Part shown: positions 6,603 through 7,023 of the stretch, one piece after another
How the letters are laid out: each line of letters starts with the position of its first letter
Position numbering within the stretch: position 1 is the stretch's first letter
Program-made: the position numbers and the translations under genes
Notes under the pieces: generated by a model
The model's database searches: none
What the model was told of the DNA's origin: nothing
What the model saw: only the letters and a program-made list of their open reading frames with translations
Assembly (NCBI GenBank): GCA_021737205.1
Contig: JAIPEK010000115.1
Location: 1-7,023 of the forward strand
DNA from: Desulfarculaceae bacterium
GTDB taxonomy: Bacteria; Desulfobacterota; Desulfobacteria; Desulfobacterales; Desulfobacteraceae
Direction of reading: 5' to 3'
Length of the DNA: 7,023 nt

Positions 6603-6989
6603 ATGAACACGATTATCAACGAAGAAAGTGCTGATAAAGTTGAAGAAGTCTTACGCAGGTTCATAGATGAATCAGGCGCAACTTATGCATTACTCACGGA
6701 TATGGGGGGCAACCTCCTTTTCAAGATCGGCGAGGAAAATTTCGACGGAGACACACTTGCCGTGCTTTCCGCAGCCAATTATGCGGCAACCAAGGAAATC
6801 GCCACCCTTATCAACGAGGACAATTTTTCATTGCTGTTTCACAGGGGAAACAATGAAAATATCCATTTTGCCAAAATTACGCCGGATATCTTAATGATCG
6901 TCCTTTTTAAACCCTACCTTTCCCTTGGGCTGCTCAGACTTAAAATCGAAAATATTCAAAACGAGATCACTTCACTGATTGGAGCCTGA
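6603..6989 (+). CDS. Roadblock/LC7 domain protein, MglB-like
   Basis: This is a 128-residue cytoplasmic protein with no signal peptide or membrane segment. Its length and pattern fit one Roadblock/LC7 domain: an N-terminal amphipathic helix (about 8-24), the strand and turn segment YALLTDMGGNLLFKIG (28-43), a central helix rich in Ala and Thr (50-70), two strands (NFSLLFHRG 74-82 and IHFAKITPDILMIVLF 87-102), and a C-terminal helix (105-125). Proteins of this family dimerise and in bacteria act on Ras-like GTPases; MglB of Myxococcus is the GTPase-activating partner of MglA. The next ORF starts 2 nt after the stop and its N-terminus resembles an MglA-like GTPase, which supports that role. The ATG at 6603 follows GAGGA at 6594-6598 with a 4-nt gap. 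Similarity to the Roadblock family was judged by pattern alone, and the process it controls (polarity, motility or something else) is unknown. Confidence 0.75.
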   Translation: MNTIINEESADKVEEVLRRFIDESGATYALLTDMGGNLLFKIGEENFDGDTLAVLSAANYAATKEIATLINEDNFSLLFHRGNNENIHFAKITPDILMIVLFKPYLSLGLLRLKIENIQNEITSLIGA

Positions 6990-6991
6990 TT

Positions 6992-7023
6992 ATGGCGATT
7001 GTCAATTTGAAGGAAAAAACGAT
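6992..7023 (+). CDS. Start of a probable MglA-like small GTPase (truncated by window end)
   Basis: Only ten codons are present, reading MAIVNLKEKT. The ATG lies 2 nt after the Roadblock stop, with GGAG 7 nt upstream (6981-6984). The short Met-x-x-hydrophobic-Asn start followed by charged residues resembles the N-terminus of MglA-type GTPases, where a KIVYYGPG-type P-loop would follow shortly after. The gene position beside an MglB-like protein supports this reading. The P-loop itself is outside the window, so the call rests mainly on context. Confidence 0.5.
   Translation, partial: MAIVNLKEKT

Overview
The window holds the 3' part of a complete-looking tryptophan biosynthesis operon, then three genes outside the pathway. 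All genes are on the + strand. Gene order is trpE (3' end only), trpG, trpD, trpC, trpF, trpB, trpA, an exported solute-binding protein, a Roadblock/LC7 (MglB-like) protein, and the first ten codons of what is probably an MglA-like small GTPase. No RNA genes, mobile elements, CRISPR arrays or sizeable repeats were seen.

Bases 1-5602 are trp genes packed end to end. Junctions are short overlaps (trpE/trpG 7 nt, trpC/trpF 8 nt, trpB/trpA 14 nt) or 1-nt gaps (trpG/trpD, trpD/trpC, trpF/trpB), most with a visible Shine-Dalgarno sequence inside the upstream gene. This fits one polycistronic mRNA with translational coupling. TrpE and TrpG make anthranilate from chorismate and glutamine. TrpD adds the phosphoribosyl group, TrpF isomerises the product, TrpC closes the indole ring, and TrpA/TrpB convert indole-glycerol phosphate plus serine to tryptophan. 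trpC and trpF are separate genes, as are trpG and trpD, unlike the fusions found in enteric bacteria. The operon promoter and any attenuator would lie upstream of the window.

Bases 5603-7023 are a different module. A plausible sigma-70 promoter lies between trpA and the solute-binding protein, and a second promoter region lies before the Roadblock gene. The Roadblock gene and the following ORF are 2 nt apart and look like a MglB/MglA-type regulator and GTPase pair.

The organism is probably a Gram-negative deltaproteobacterium (Desulfobacterota, perhaps Desulfobacterales-like). The grounds are the moderately GC-rich composition, the unfused trpEGDCFBA order and the Roadblock/MglA-type pair. 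This placement is an inference from general resemblance.

I found no clearly new system. The most interesting observations are departures from catalytic consensus in two enzymes of consecutive steps. TrpF lacks the usual general-acid Asp, and TrpC has Ala where the 'ESGI' Glu is expected. The orphan solute-binding protein also appears to have kept only part of the amino-acid-binding signature.
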